A stretch of 64,000 nt of DNA from Mycolicibacterium mucogenicum DSM 44124 (lineage in GTDB: Bacteria > Actinomycetota > Actinomycetes > Mycobacteriales > Mycobacteriaceae). The stretch's first letter is position 1; every line of letters begins with the position of its first letter. Both the position numbers and the translations under genes were made by a program. The notes beneath the pieces are model-generated. The model ran no database searches. It saw only the letters and a list, made by a program, of their open reading frames with translations, and was not told the origin of the DNA. The stretch spans positions 5,270,001 through 5,334,000 of the forward strand of contig NZ_CP062008.1 of assembly GCF_005670685.2 (NCBI RefSeq), given 5' to 3'. Below, piece after piece: positions 1 through 8,064 of the stretch.

Positions 1-879
1 TCAGGGCAGGATTTCGAGTGCGTCGGCAAGTGTTTCGTAAGTCCGAAATATCGCGTCGTCATACACCTGAAGCAGCACATCCGGCATGGCGTCATACGGG
101 GTTGACTGCTCGCCAATGACCTGAATCTGCACGTGGTCAGCACCCGCATCCAGGTGCGCTCGCAGGCCACGAACAATCTCGGCCGGCGTACCGTGCAGCG
201 CCAGCGCGTCGATCAGACGGTCACTGCCGTTCGCGGCAAGGTCCTCGTCGGCAAAACCCAACCTACGCAGGTTGTTCCGATAGTTCACCAGACCCAGGTA
301 CGGATGCTTGATGCGAGGCCGCGCCAGGTCGCGGGCATGGGCTGCGTCGGTGTCGAGGACCACCTTGTGTTCGGGTGCAAGGAATTTCCGTGGACCGAGT
401 GCCGCACGGGCCCGACGAGTATGCTCCGCCGTCACCAGATAGGGCACCGCGCCACCGGCACGATCATGCGCGAGCTGCATCATCTTCGGCCCGAGAGCGG
501 CCAGGGCGCGCCGATCCCGAGGCAACGAACAGGCGTCCAACTCATCGAGGAAGGACCGCATCGCCGCCATCGGCGTGCCATAGCCGACGGTCTGCTCGGG
601 ATGCCCGACGCCGATCCCGATCAGCAGTCGATCCGGGAATTTCTGTTCGATACGTCGATACGCTTCGACAAGCCGCTTCGCATCCCCGTTGTAGACGTTA
701 TAGATGCTGGTGCCGACGACCAGGCGTCGCGTTGCCACCATAAGGCCGTCGATCCCGCTGACATCTACATCCGGGCCGCCGAGCCACACCGCTGAATACC
801 CAAGCTGCTCAATCTTTTCCGCCATTTCCGGTGTGGTTACGTGGGCGGGCTGCCACAAACCGAATTGTCCGATGTCCAC
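1..879 (-). CDS. LLM-class F420-dependent oxidoreductase (TIGR03620-like)
   Basis: Predicted luciferase-like TIM-barrel oxidoreductase of 292 residues, the usual size for the mycobacterial F420-dependent subfamily. The N-terminus (MDIGQFGLWQPAHVT) and the following EQLGYSAVWLGG strand-loop match that group, and a RLLIGIGVGHPEQ segment lies near residues 85-97. Family knowledge suggests hydride transfer using reduced F420; the substrate cannot be read from the sequence. The gene is complete, with its TGA at the window edge. It lies downstream of ohrR on the same strand with about 140 bases between, so co-transcription is possible but not shown. Confidence 0.8.
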   Translation of the reverse strand: MDIGQFGLWQPAHVTTPEMAEKIEQLGYSAVWLGGPDVDVSGIDGLMVATRRLVVGTSIYNVYNGDAKRLVEAYRRIEQKFPDRLLIGIGVGHPEQTVGYGTPMAAMRSFLDELDACSLPRDRRALAALGPKMMQLAHDRAGGAVPYLVTAEHTRRARAALGPRKFLAPEHKVVLDTDAAHARDLARPRIKHPYLGLVNYRNNLRRLGFADEDLAANGSDRLIDALALHGTPAEIVRGLRAHLDAGADHVQIQVIGEQSTPYDAMPDVLLQVYDDAIFRTYETLADALEILP

Positions 880-1020
880 GTCAGCCTTTCGATTCGATGA
901 GGTCGCCTGGACATCTTGGCGCGTATTTTCTGGACTTACGAGTCCATTACCTTACGTCGCCGAATCTGCAGATCCGAGCGCTGACAGGCGCGCCGCCGCC
1001 ACTGGGGACTCGCCTTGAGG

Positions 1021-1485
1021 TCACCGTGAGTGCGTCTGCGCGTGCTCGCGAAGGTTGTCGCGCAGAGTGACTACAGCCTTTTGCAGCTTGTCGAACTCTT
1101 CGGACGGCAAGCCGGTCGCTGCCACCAGGTTCATCGGCAGGGCCTTCTCACGCAGCGCCCGGCCCGCGTCCGTGAGGCTGACGATGACCTGACGCTCGTC
1201 GGACGGATCGCGCCGGCGGCGCACGTACCCCTGGGATTCGAGCTTCTTGAGGATCGGCGTCAGCGTGTTCGACTCCAGGAACAGGTTTTCGCCCAGGCTG
1301 CGGACGGTTTGATGATCGTTCTCCCAGAGCGCGACGATGGCGATGTACTGGGTATATGTGACGCCAAGCTCGTCGAGGATCGGCTTGTACGCCTTGCCGT
1401 AGGCGAGATTCGCGGAGTAGATCGCAAAACACATGAAGTCGGCAAGCCGGGGACCGGCGGCCTCAGTTGCACGCTCGACAGCCAT
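1021..1485 (-). CDS. ohrR: MarR-family organic hydroperoxide sensor-repressor, OhrR-like
   Basis: A 154-residue MarR-type winged-helix repressor. The N-terminal helix carries FMCFAIYSANLAYGKAYK with a single cysteine at residue 19, where OhrR proteins have their peroxide-sensing Cys. It is followed by the conserved YTQYIAIVALWE segment and the wing RRRDPSDERQ. Known OhrR proteins release DNA when this Cys is oxidised by organic hydroperoxides or hypochlorite. The gene is divergent from ohr across about 155 bases that contain a long palindrome and repeats, which fits repression of ohr and autoregulation. Only one obvious sensing Cys is seen, so a 1-Cys mechanism is inferred. Confidence 0.88.
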   Translation of the reverse strand: MAVERATEAAGPRLADFMCFAIYSANLAYGKAYKPILDELGVTYTQYIAIVALWENDHQTVRSLGENLFLESNTLTPILKKLESQGYVRRRRDPSDERQVIVSLTDAGRALREKALPMNLVAATGLPSEEFDKLQKAVVTLRDNLREHAQTHSR

Positions 1486-1518
1486 CGACAGCTCCTCAAC
1501 CGTTCAGTGATATCCGAA

Positions 1519-1548
1519 GCGATTCTATCGGATGCGATTCAATCGGAT
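1519..1548. repeat. Tandem 15-bp repeat in the ohrR-ohr intergenic region
   Basis: Two adjacent copies of GCGATTCTATCGGAT and GCGATTCAATCGGAT differ at one base. Each ends in the TCGGAT core also found in the palindrome further downstream, and an ATCCGA half-site lies just before them at 1512-1517. They look like additional OhrR half-sites on the ohrR side of the intergenic region. Confidence 0.6.
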
Positions 1549-1551
1549 GGG

Positions 1552-1579
1552 TTGACATCTCGACGCTCTGCGATAGTCT
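1552..1579 (+). promoter_or_regulatory. Predicted sigma-A-type ohr promoter
   Basis: TTGACA at 1552-1557 and TAGTCT at 1574-1579 are separated by 16 bases. This is a close match to a vegetative promoter, pointing towards ohr. The large palindrome begins two bases after the -10 element, so a bound repressor would cover the transcription start. Confidence 0.6.
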
Positions 1580-1580
1580 C

Positions 1581-1607
1581 ATCGCATCCGAGTTAATCGG
1601 ATGCGAT
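1581..1607. promoter_or_regulatory. Probable OhrR operator, 11-bp perfect inverted repeat
   Basis: ATCGCATCCGA is followed by GTTAA and then TCGGATGCGAT, a perfect 11-bp inverted repeat with a 5-base centre. It lies directly after the predicted -10 of the ohr promoter and 33 bases before the ohr start. Size, symmetry and placement fit a MarR-family dimer site. Confidence 0.75.
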
Positions 1608-1640
1608 CAATCTTCGACCTTCGTCCCCAAGGAGCCACAC

Positions 1641-2063
1641 ATGAGCACCAGCACCCACGACGCCGTCCTCTACACCGGCAAGACCCACACCACGGGCGGC
1701 CGTGACGGACACGCCCAGAGTTCCGACGGGCGGCTCGATATCCGCCTCGATCCCCCGGGCAGCAATCGGGCCGGCACCAATCCCGAGCAGCTGTTCGCGG
1801 CGGGATGGTCCGCATGCTTCATCGGCGCAATGCACATCGCAGCCGGCAAGACGAACGTCAAACTGCCCGCCGATACCGCTGTCGACGCCGAAGTCGAGCT
1901 CTGCAACATCGACGGCGACTACTTCCTACGGGCGCGCCTGAACGTCAGCCTGCCCGGCGTCGAGCGGGACGCGGCCCTGGCCATCGTGGAGGCCGCACAC
2001 CAAACCTGCCCGTATTCCAAGGCCACCCGAGGCAACATCGACGTCGCGCTCAGCGTGGCCTGA
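1641..2063 (+). CDS. ohr: Organic hydroperoxide resistance peroxiredoxin Ohr
   Basis: An OsmC/Ohr-family thiol peroxidase of 140 residues that reduces organic hydroperoxides in the cytoplasm. The redox pair is visible: Cys59 in GWSACFIGAM and Cys123 in HQTCPYSKAT. The TNPEQLFAAGWSAC segment is typical of Ohr. The frame is open further upstream, but the ATG used here follows AAGGAG and gives the normal family length. It is controlled by the operator and promoter immediately upstream. Two membrane or exported protein genes follow on the same strand and may be in the same transcript. Confidence 0.93.
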   Translation: MSTSTHDAVLYTGKTHTTGGRDGHAQSSDGRLDIRLDPPGSNRAGTNPEQLFAAGWSACFIGAMHIAAGKTNVKLPADTAVDAEVELCNIDGDYFLRARLNVSLPGVERDAALAIVEAAHQTCPYSKATRGNIDVALSVA

Positions 2064-2136
2064 CCAGACTCGGCCCCACACCGAAATGTCAACTCCACCA
2101 GCGGAAGCCGCACTGACCAACCACCAGGAGACACAC

Positions 2137-2637
2137 GTGAGCATCACCTCAACCGGCACGGCCAGAATGCCCGCGATCCCGTTCCACTCCATCACGCTGG
2201 TAGTCGCCGGCGTCGCGGCCGTCGTCACGTTCGGTACGAATTGGGCGATGCTCTCGGCTCCTGCGATGTTTCTCGGCTGGGTCGCCTACGGCGTCACCGG
2301 CGAAACCGTGCGTCACCGCTATGCCAATCTGGCGTCGTACGTGGCCGGCCTGGCCTTCGGCGCCGGAACGACCTTGGTGATCAATCGCCTGCAGCCATCA
2401 CTCGGTCTGGCCGCCACCGGCATTGCGATATTCGCCCTGGTCGCCATCGTCATGTGTCTGCGAGCGCTGCCCATGTTCAACTATCCGCCCGCATACTTTC
2501 TCGGCATCACCAGCTTCTTCTATTCGGGGCACCCGCCGACCGTCGCAACGGTGATCGTGCTCGGCACGGCGGGAGCAGTCGGAGCAACCGGCGCAGCACT
2601 TTCCGACTACTGTCAGAGCCGCTTTCTCGCCCGGTGA
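2137..2637 (+). CDS. DUF1097-family membrane protein
   Basis: A hydrophobic protein of about 166 residues with four or five predicted membrane segments. The motif PAMFLGWVAYGVTGE and the late NYPPAYFLGITSFFYSG segment resemble the DUF1097 family, whose function is unknown. GTG at 2137 is preferred because AGGAG lies six bases upstream; an in-frame start at 2086 would add 17 residues with no better site. The gene begins 73 bases after ohr and ends 43 bases before the next start, so it may belong to a peroxide-inducible unit. That is inference from position only. Confidence 0.7.
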   Translation: MSITSTGTARMPAIPFHSITLVVAGVAAVVTFGTNWAMLSAPAMFLGWVAYGVTGETVRHRYANLASYVAGLAFGAGTTLVINRLQPSLGLAATGIAIFALVAIVMCLRALPMFNYPPAYFLGITSFFYSGHPPTVATVIVLGTAGAVGATGAALSDYCQSRFLAR

Positions 2638-2680
2638 ATCACCGCGTCCGCCGGTGTCAGAAAATTCAGAAGGGAAACGA

Positions 2681-3193
2681 ATGACGAAGCTGCCGCGCCT
2701 CATTGGCTGTGCGGTCATCGCGGCCACTGCGGGGCTCATCGCATCATGTGGCACGACCGTCGAGAGCTCGGACCACGCGAGTCACGAGAGTTCTTCTCCC
2801 CCCACGACTTCGCGCGCCGCCGGAGGACCCAGCGCCGCGGACGTGCTCGGCCCTCCGGGAGTGGTGCCGCTGACCGCGCCGCAGCCGCCAGCCAAGCTGA
2901 TCGTCGATCCGCCAGTTCCCGAGGCTCTCGCCAAAGGGCAGGTGTTCATCCAATACCGCGCCGAAAACCTGCGCATCGAACCGGTTTTCGGCCCCGAGGC
3001 ACTCAAGGTGACTCCGCGCATCGGCCACATCCACGTCGTCGTCGACGGGGCTCCGTGGCACTGGGCGGACGCCAGCGGTGAACCGGTGATCCTGGTCGGC
3101 TTGCCGCACGGACCGCACAAGGTGGAGATCATCCTCGCGGATGCCAACCACCATCCGCTCGACCACGTGGTCACCGATTTCGTGGTCCCCTGA
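2681..3193 (+). CDS. Lipoprotein with DUF6130-like domain
   Basis: A 170-residue exported lipoprotein. The signal peptide MTKLPRLIGCAVIAATAG ends in the lipobox IASC, giving lipidation at Cys23. After a Ser/Pro/Ala-rich linker, the folded part contains PRIGHIHVVVDGAPWHWAD, then LPHGPHKVEIILADANHHPLDH, the histidine-rich pattern I associate with DUF6130 proteins. The function is unknown; the clustered histidines could bind a metal. The ATG at 2681 follows AGAAGGGA, whereas the open frame begins 27 bases earlier. It is the last gene of the ohr-strand group and is followed by strong inverted repeats. Confidence 0.7.
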   Translation: MTKLPRLIGCAVIAATAGLIASCGTTVESSDHASHESSSPPTTSRAAGGPSAADVLGPPGVVPLTAPQPPAKLIVDPPVPEALAKGQVFIQYRAENLRIEPVFGPEALKVTPRIGHIHVVVDGAPWHWADASGEPVILVGLPHGPHKVEIILADANHHPLDHVVTDFVVP

Positions 3194-3202
3194 CCCGAGA
3201 CG

Positions 3203-3286
3203 CGGCTGGTGCCGCATGCGACACCAGCCGAGATCGACGAAATGATCGCTCACCGAAGGGCTTTCGCAACCATTTCGTCGATCTCG
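3203..3286. terminator. Two adjacent hairpins between convergent genes
   Basis: The first stem is CGGCTGGTG (3203-3211) with CACCAGCCG (3222-3230). The second is a perfect 16-bp inverted repeat, CGAGATCGACGAAATG (3229-3244) with CATTTCGTCGATCTCG (3271-3286). They lie between the stop codons of two convergent genes and could end transcription from both sides. Neither has a long U tract, so the terminator role is inferred. Confidence 0.6.
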
Positions 3287-3295
3287 TCCCCCCAT

Positions 3296-4627
3296 CTAAC
3301 CCGCGTTGGCTGACTGCTGCGTCGACGACGCCTTCTTCGGCTGCTTGGCGACGTTGGGCGCCTTCGGGGCCTTCTGGGCCTTCGGTGCCTTCTCGGCTTT
3401 CTGCCCCTTCCCGGCCGGCTTGTCCGGCTTGTCCGACTTGCCGGCCGAATCGGCGTCAGACGAGGTTGCACCTGCCGCCTTGGTCCCCGTCTCGGACGTG
3501 GTGGTGTCGTTGTGAACCGGTTTCGTGGTCTCGACCTTGACCGGTTCGGCGGACACCGGGTCGGCAGCGGGCGTCGACACCTCCGTCTTCACCGGCTCGG
3601 CAACCTTCACCGGTTCCGTCTTCGGAGTCTCCGCCTCGGTCGCGACCGGGGTTGCGGGCTTCGGATCTGCCTTGGCCACAGGCGCTTTGAACTTCTCCGG
3701 AGCTTCCTTCACTGTCGCACCCGTGTCCACCGCGGCGGTGGTCTCCGGCGCCAGCGCCTTGGTGGCCGAGGCCGGCACCGCGGCCGGGCCATCCACGGTC
3801 GCCGCCACCGGAGCCTCCGGAGCCGGTGGCTTGATGGCGTTGGCGATCGTCTTGAGTCCGTTCAAAACCGCATGCACGACCTCGTACGACCCGAAGATGC
3901 CGTAGGTGCCCTTGTCCGTCCCATACCCATTGAGTACACCGCCGATCACGTTGGCCGGCGCATTGATCAACTCACTCAAGGACGTGACCAGATCACCGCT
4001 TTTGACCGCGTCGTAGAACTTCTGCGCTGTGTCGGCGAGTGCCTTATTCCCCTCATACACAGTGGACAAGAGCGCAAAGCCCACACCGGTGGCAACGGGG
4101 GTGATCGCCGCGACCACGTTTGCGACGTTCTGGGCCATCTTCTGGGGGATATCGAATCCCAGGAGCGGAAAGAAGGTTGCAGCGACGGCATTGACAAACA
4201 ACGAGTTCCCGGTCATCACAGCGTCTGAGATATGCCCCGTAGCCAGCTGTTGACTGATCGTCTGCAATTGACCAGGAACCGTGCTGGCCCAGTACCTGAA
4301 GCCATTGGCCATCCCCTGAACGATCGAAACGGTCTCGCCCACATAGCTCATCTGGTTGGCGATCAGCTGTCGCACGATCGGGAACGGGTCAGCGGCGTAC
4401 TCCTGCCCCAGCTTCCCGATGTCGGTGAGCGTCGTCGTCAGCACGTCACCCCACACCGCGAGCGGGTTGACGAACCCGGTGAGGTCCACGGTCCGGGTCG
4501 ATGCGACGGTCGTCGGCGCCGGTAGGTGAAGGTCCGGCGACGGAATCGTCAGCGGACTGAGAGCGATGACGCCGGCGGATGCCAGCGCGATCCCCGCAGT
4601 CGAATATCGACGCAACTCGAATGCCAT
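3296..4627 (-). CDS. GjpA-like mycobacterial exported/outer-membrane protein with Lys-Ala-Pro tail
   Basis: 443 residues with an N-terminal signal (LRRYSTAGIALASAGVIAL). The segment NPLAVWGDVLTTTLTDIGKLG, and then PFPIVRQLIANQMSYVGE, resembles the family annotated as outer-membrane porin GjpA in Gordonia and mycobacteria. From about residue 270 the sequence becomes low-complexity: Pro/Ala/Thr/Glu/Lys with repeated PVKVE and EPVKTE units, ending in a strongly basic KAPKAQKAPKAP stretch. Pore activity is not demonstrable here. The basic tail resembles in composition the heparin-binding tail of HBHA, which may mean cell-wall or host-surface contact. The family call comes from memory of related sequences. 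Confidence 0.6.
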   Translation of the reverse strand: MAFELRRYSTAGIALASAGVIALSPLTIPSPDLHLPAPTTVASTRTVDLTGFVNPLAVWGDVLTTTLTDIGKLGQEYAADPFPIVRQLIANQMSYVGETVSIVQGMANGFRYWASTVPGQLQTISQQLATGHISDAVMTGNSLFVNAVAATFFPLLGFDIPQKMAQNVANVVAAITPVATGVGFALLSTVYEGNKALADTAQKFYDAVKSGDLVTSLSELINAPANVIGGVLNGYGTDKGTYGIFGSYEVVHAVLNGLKTIANAIKPPAPEAPVAATVDGPAAVPASATKALAPETTAAVDTGATVKEAPEKFKAPVAKADPKPATPVATEAETPKTEPVKVAEPVKTEVSTPAADPVSAEPVKVETTKPVHNDTTTSETGTKAAGATSSDADSAGKSDKPDKPAGKGQKAEKAPKAQKAPKAPNVAKQPKKASSTQQSANAG

Positions 4628-4810
4628 ACATTCTCCTTGGACTCTGAGGTGTCAGCACTTCTGGCCGCGCAGACGGTAGTGACCAAGCCGAAAGCAAACA
4701 TTCGGAATCTGCAACAAGTTCTAATTTCTGCTCACCACGGTATTGACGCTCTCGACGATTTCTCACAGGATTTTCGGAGAAAACTCTCCTGAGCCGCTGG
4801 CCCGGGGCGC

Positions 4811-5704
4811 ATGATCATGGCCAAGCTGGACATTCGGAGGTTCGGCATGGCACTCAAGCCATGGAATGACGACCGCCCCATGACGCCCCGCATCGTCGTC
4901 GGCGAGAGGTCCGTCGACAGTCGCGGTATGTCGCTGCGATTCGCCACCGAGCGCATCGAGCAGCCCGCCGACTGGTGTTGCCACGATTCGAGTCGCCATC
5001 TGATCTACGTCCACCGACACGGCGAACTGCGATCCATGGAGACCAACCTGGACTGGGGCCCGACCGATCGCACGCTGCCGCGCATCGGCGATACCTGGGT
5101 GGTACCGGCGGGCGTGCGCTGCACCTCGGTGGTCACGGGAGACATCTCGGGCTTCTGCGAAATCTCGATACCCGAGAACGCACTCGGCGAGGTGGTGCAC
5201 GTCCCCCGGCGCAAGCATCACGATCCGCTGATCCTGCAGCTGGTGACCAAGATTCGCAGCGTCGCGGGCCGCGACGACGCACTGGCCCGGCTGCTGCTCG
5301 ACTCCGCCGGCGAGACACTGCGATTGCTGATCCGGGACACCTACACGACGACGCCACCGGCCACGGAATCCGAGCGTGACACCCTGCCCCCGTCGGCGCG
5401 CGAGTCGATCGTCGAATTCCTGGAGACCAGCCTCGAAACCGACATCAACCTGGAATCGCTTGCGCACCTTGCCCAGATGTCCGTGGCGACGTTCATCAAG
5501 GCATTCCGCGGCGCGTTCCACACCACGCCGTACCAGTTCCTGCTCGACCGCCGCATCGACCGCGCAAAGACTCTACTGTCGTCGACCCGGTTGTCGATCG
5601 CCGAAATCAGTGCGGCGGTGGGGTTTTCGACGCCCAACCACTTCGCCACCACATTCCGGCAGCGCGTCGGTCTGACCCCGCGGGACTTCCGCAGGGGCCG
5701 CTAG
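4811..5704 (+). CDS. AraC-family transcriptional regulator
   Basis: 297 residues. An N-terminal sensory half of unknown ligand specificity is followed by a C-terminal pair of helix-turn-helices (about residues 195-295). The second HTH reads LSIAEISAAVGFSTPNHFATTFRQRVGLTPRDFRR, the standard AraC signature. The first ATG of the frame is used; a later Met at residue 13 is possible because no strong ribosome-binding site is seen. It ends convergently with fadE34, the two genes sharing a CTAG in which each reads its own TAG stop. Its target is unknown. The divergent porin-like gene is a candidate by position. Confidence 0.85.
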   Translation: MIMAKLDIRRFGMALKPWNDDRPMTPRIVVGERSVDSRGMSLRFATERIEQPADWCCHDSSRHLIYVHRHGELRSMETNLDWGPTDRTLPRIGDTWVVPAGVRCTSVVTGDISGFCEISIPENALGEVVHVPRRKHHDPLILQLVTKIRSVAGRDDALARLLLDSAGETLRLLIRDTYTTTPPATESERDTLPPSARESIVEFLETSLETDINLESLAHLAQMSVATFIKAFRGAFHTTPYQFLLDRRIDRAKTLLSSTRLSIAEISAAVGFSTPNHFATTFRQRVGLTPRDFRRGR

Positions 5705-7809
5705 CGCGGCAGGCCCAGCAGGCGCTCGCCGGCCACGGTCAGCAGAATCTGTTCCGTGCCACCGGCAATCGACAGGCAGCGGGTGTTGAGGAAGTACCGG
5801 ACGTCGGGCGAATCCTCGATGCCCGAACCGTCGTGGGCATCCATGATGGTCTCGGCCAGCGTCTGGCGGTAGCGCACGCCGATCAGCTTGCGCACGCTCG
5901 ACGGCGCACCCGGATCGTGGCCACCGACGGCCATCTGCGCCGTCAACTGATCCAGCAGTGAACCCACCTGGGCCGCAACGATAAGTGCGCCAAGGCGTTC
6001 CGATTCGGCGGCGTCCAGCTCGCGGTCACCGAGCACGTCCAGCAGGTGCTCCATGCCCTTGTCCAGGGCGCCACCGGCGGCCATGGCGACGCGCTCGTTG
6101 GCCAGCGTCGTGCGGGCCAGAGCCCAGCCGCCGTCGACGGGGCCGATGACGCAGTCGTCCGGCACGAACAGGTCGTCCAGGAAGACCTCGTTGAACAACG
6201 CCTCGCCGGTGATCTCGCGCAGCGGACGGATGTCGATGCCGGGCGAGCTCATGTCGACGACGAAGTAGGTGATGCCCTTGTGCTTCGGTGCGTCAGGGTT
6301 GGTGCGTGCCAAGCAGATTCCCCAGTTGGCCCGGTGCGCGTTGGAGGTCCACACCTTCTGGCCGGTCAGCTTCCAGCCGCCGTCGACCTTGACGGCCTTG
6401 GTGCGCAGGGCCGCCAGGTCCGAGCCGGCGCCCGGCTCGCTGAACAGCTGGCACCAGTACACGTCGCCGGTCAGCGTGCCGGGGATGAAGCGGTCGATCT
6501 GCTCGGGGGTGCCGTGCCCCAGGATGGTCGGCGCGGCCCACCAGCCGATCGAAATGTCCGGGCGCACAACGCCTGCGGCGCTGAGCTCGTCGTCGATCAC
6601 GAGCTGCTCGCCCGGCGACGCGGCGCGGCCGTAGGGCGCGGGCCAGTGCGGCGCCATCAGCCCGGCCTCGGCCAACGCGGCCTGGTGCTTCTCGACGGGC
6701 AGCGCGGCGATCTGGGCGACGGTGGCGGCGATCTCGGGACGGATCGTCTCGGCCGCACCGGTGTCGACGTGCAACTGGCGACGCAGCCCCGAGCGGGTCA
6801 GCGCCGCCACGCGGCGCAGCCACGTGCCGTGGCCACCGAGAATCTGCGCGGTGGCGTACGCGCGCCGCAGGTACAGATGGGCGTCGTGCTCCCAGGTGAA
6901 GCCGATGCCGCCCAGGACCTGAATGCAGTCGCGCCCATTGTGTTTCGCGGCGTCGATGGCGGCCGCGGCAGCCACCGCGGCGGCGATGGAGAGTTGTGTG
7001 GCGTCGCCTTCGACGGCGGCCTCGGCGACGTCGCTCGCGGCGACCGCAACCTGCTGCGAACGCAGCAGCATCTCGGCGCACATGTGCTTGACGGCCTGGA
7101 AGCTGCCGATCGGCTTGCCGAACTGCTCACGCACCTTGGCGTAGTCGGCGGCCGTCTCGAGCTGCCAGCGGGCCAGGCCCGCGGCCTCGGCGGCCAGCAC
7201 CGTCACGGCCAGGTCGGCCACCGGCGCGTCGAGGACGGTCGCCGCGGCGCCGGTCAGCTCGACGCGGGCCAGCGGGCGCGAGAAGTCGGTGGCCTCCAGC
7301 GGCGTGACAGTGACGCCGGCCCCGGTGGCGTCGACCAGCAGCCAGACGTCGCCTGCGGGCAGGATCAGCAGGCCGTCGGGCAGGGCGCCCAGGACAAACT
7401 TGGCGGTGCCGGTGGCGGTCTGCCCGTCGAAGGCGATGTCGGAGCTCAGTGCCAGGCCTGCGGTGCGCTGCCCGGAGGCCAGCGCCTCCAACAGCGCGGC
7501 GTCGGTGATGACGAGAGTTGCCAGGGCGGTGGTGGCGACGGGGCCGGGCACCAGCGCCGCGGCAGCTTCGTCGACCATCACGCACAGATCGGCGATGGAC
7601 CCGCCGGCGCCGCCGAGGTCCTCGGGCACCGCGACGCCGAAGGTCCCTAGTTCGACAAGACCGTCATACGGGCCCCGCCAGGCGTCAGCGCTATTCTCCT
7701 CGGCAGCGCGGACCGCGGCGATGGAACCCGACGCGACAGCCCAGCTACGGACCATTTCGCGAACCTCGGCCCGCTCCGCATCGACGGTTGTGGAAGTGAT
7801 GGACACCAT
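5701..7809 (-). CDS. fadE34: Fused two-domain acyl-CoA dehydrogenase FadE34 (ChsE3-like)
   Basis: A 702-residue protein made of two acyl-CoA dehydrogenase halves in one chain. The N-terminal half includes REQFGKPIGSFQAVKHM and LGGIGFTWEHDAHLYLRRA. The C-terminal half (from about residue 380) carries FSEPGAGSDLAALRTKA, GQKVWTSNAHRANWG and the end AGGTEQILLTVAGERLLGL. Fusion, size and the divergent position next to kstR match Rv3573c FadE34. That FAD enzyme is known to dehydrogenate acyl-CoA intermediates of the sterol side chain. Transcription should be repressed by KstR through the palindrome 39 bases upstream of the start. Conservation suggests an active enzyme; the exact substrate is inferred. 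Confidence 0.9.
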   Translation of the reverse strand: MVSITSTTVDAERAEVREMVRSWAVASGSIAAVRAAEENSADAWRGPYDGLVELGTFGVAVPEDLGGAGGSIADLCVMVDEAAAALVPGPVATTALATLVITDAALLEALASGQRTAGLALSSDIAFDGQTATGTAKFVLGALPDGLLILPAGDVWLLVDATGAGVTVTPLEATDFSRPLARVELTGAAATVLDAPVADLAVTVLAAEAAGLARWQLETAADYAKVREQFGKPIGSFQAVKHMCAEMLLRSQQVAVAASDVAEAAVEGDATQLSIAAAVAAAAAIDAAKHNGRDCIQVLGGIGFTWEHDAHLYLRRAYATAQILGGHGTWLRRVAALTRSGLRRQLHVDTGAAETIRPEIAATVAQIAALPVEKHQAALAEAGLMAPHWPAPYGRAASPGEQLVIDDELSAAGVVRPDISIGWWAAPTILGHGTPEQIDRFIPGTLTGDVYWCQLFSEPGAGSDLAALRTKAVKVDGGWKLTGQKVWTSNAHRANWGICLARTNPDAPKHKGITYFVVDMSSPGIDIRPLREITGEALFNEVFLDDLFVPDDCVIGPVDGGWALARTTLANERVAMAAGGALDKGMEHLLDVLGDRELDAAESERLGALIVAAQVGSLLDQLTAQMAVGGHDPGAPSSVRKLIGVRYRQTLAETIMDAHDGSGIEDSPDVRYFLNTRCLSIAGGTEQILLTVAGERLLGLPR

Positions 7810-7848
7810 GCGCTCCTAGCGTTTGGGCGAGAAGAACACGCTTCTCAC

Positions 7849-7862
7849 TAGAACGTGTTCTA
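7849..7862. promoter_or_regulatory. KstR operator between fadE34 and kstR
   Basis: TAGAACGTGTTCTA fits the published KstR consensus TnnAACnnGTTnnA at every fixed position and is palindromic except for the central two bases. It lies between the divergent fadE34 and kstR genes, so it should control both. A weaker dyad, GAAGAACACGCTTCTC at 7831-7846, overlaps the fadE34 leader and may be a degenerate second site. Confidence 0.88.
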
Positions 7863-8064
7863 ATGGTGACAGCAATCAGACGTCAAGTCGATCGCCATTA
7901 CAGCAGGACACTTGGGTGTCCCGGGGCGCCTGGAGGTGGGAAATTACCGATCACTTTGCGTATCGTTTTCACCCAATGCGCTACCTGAAGGAGCTGACCG
8001 CCGCATGCCGACGCCAGCAACACCCGAGTCCGATTCCGCTGTTCGCCCGAGGGAGGTGACGACC

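Noticed and set aside
3296..4627. PE/PPE protein
   Set aside because: No PE or PPE motif at the N-terminus; a signal peptide and a GjpA-like domain are present instead.
6046..7650. 534-residue plus-strand open frame
   Set aside because: Antisense shadow of fadE34.
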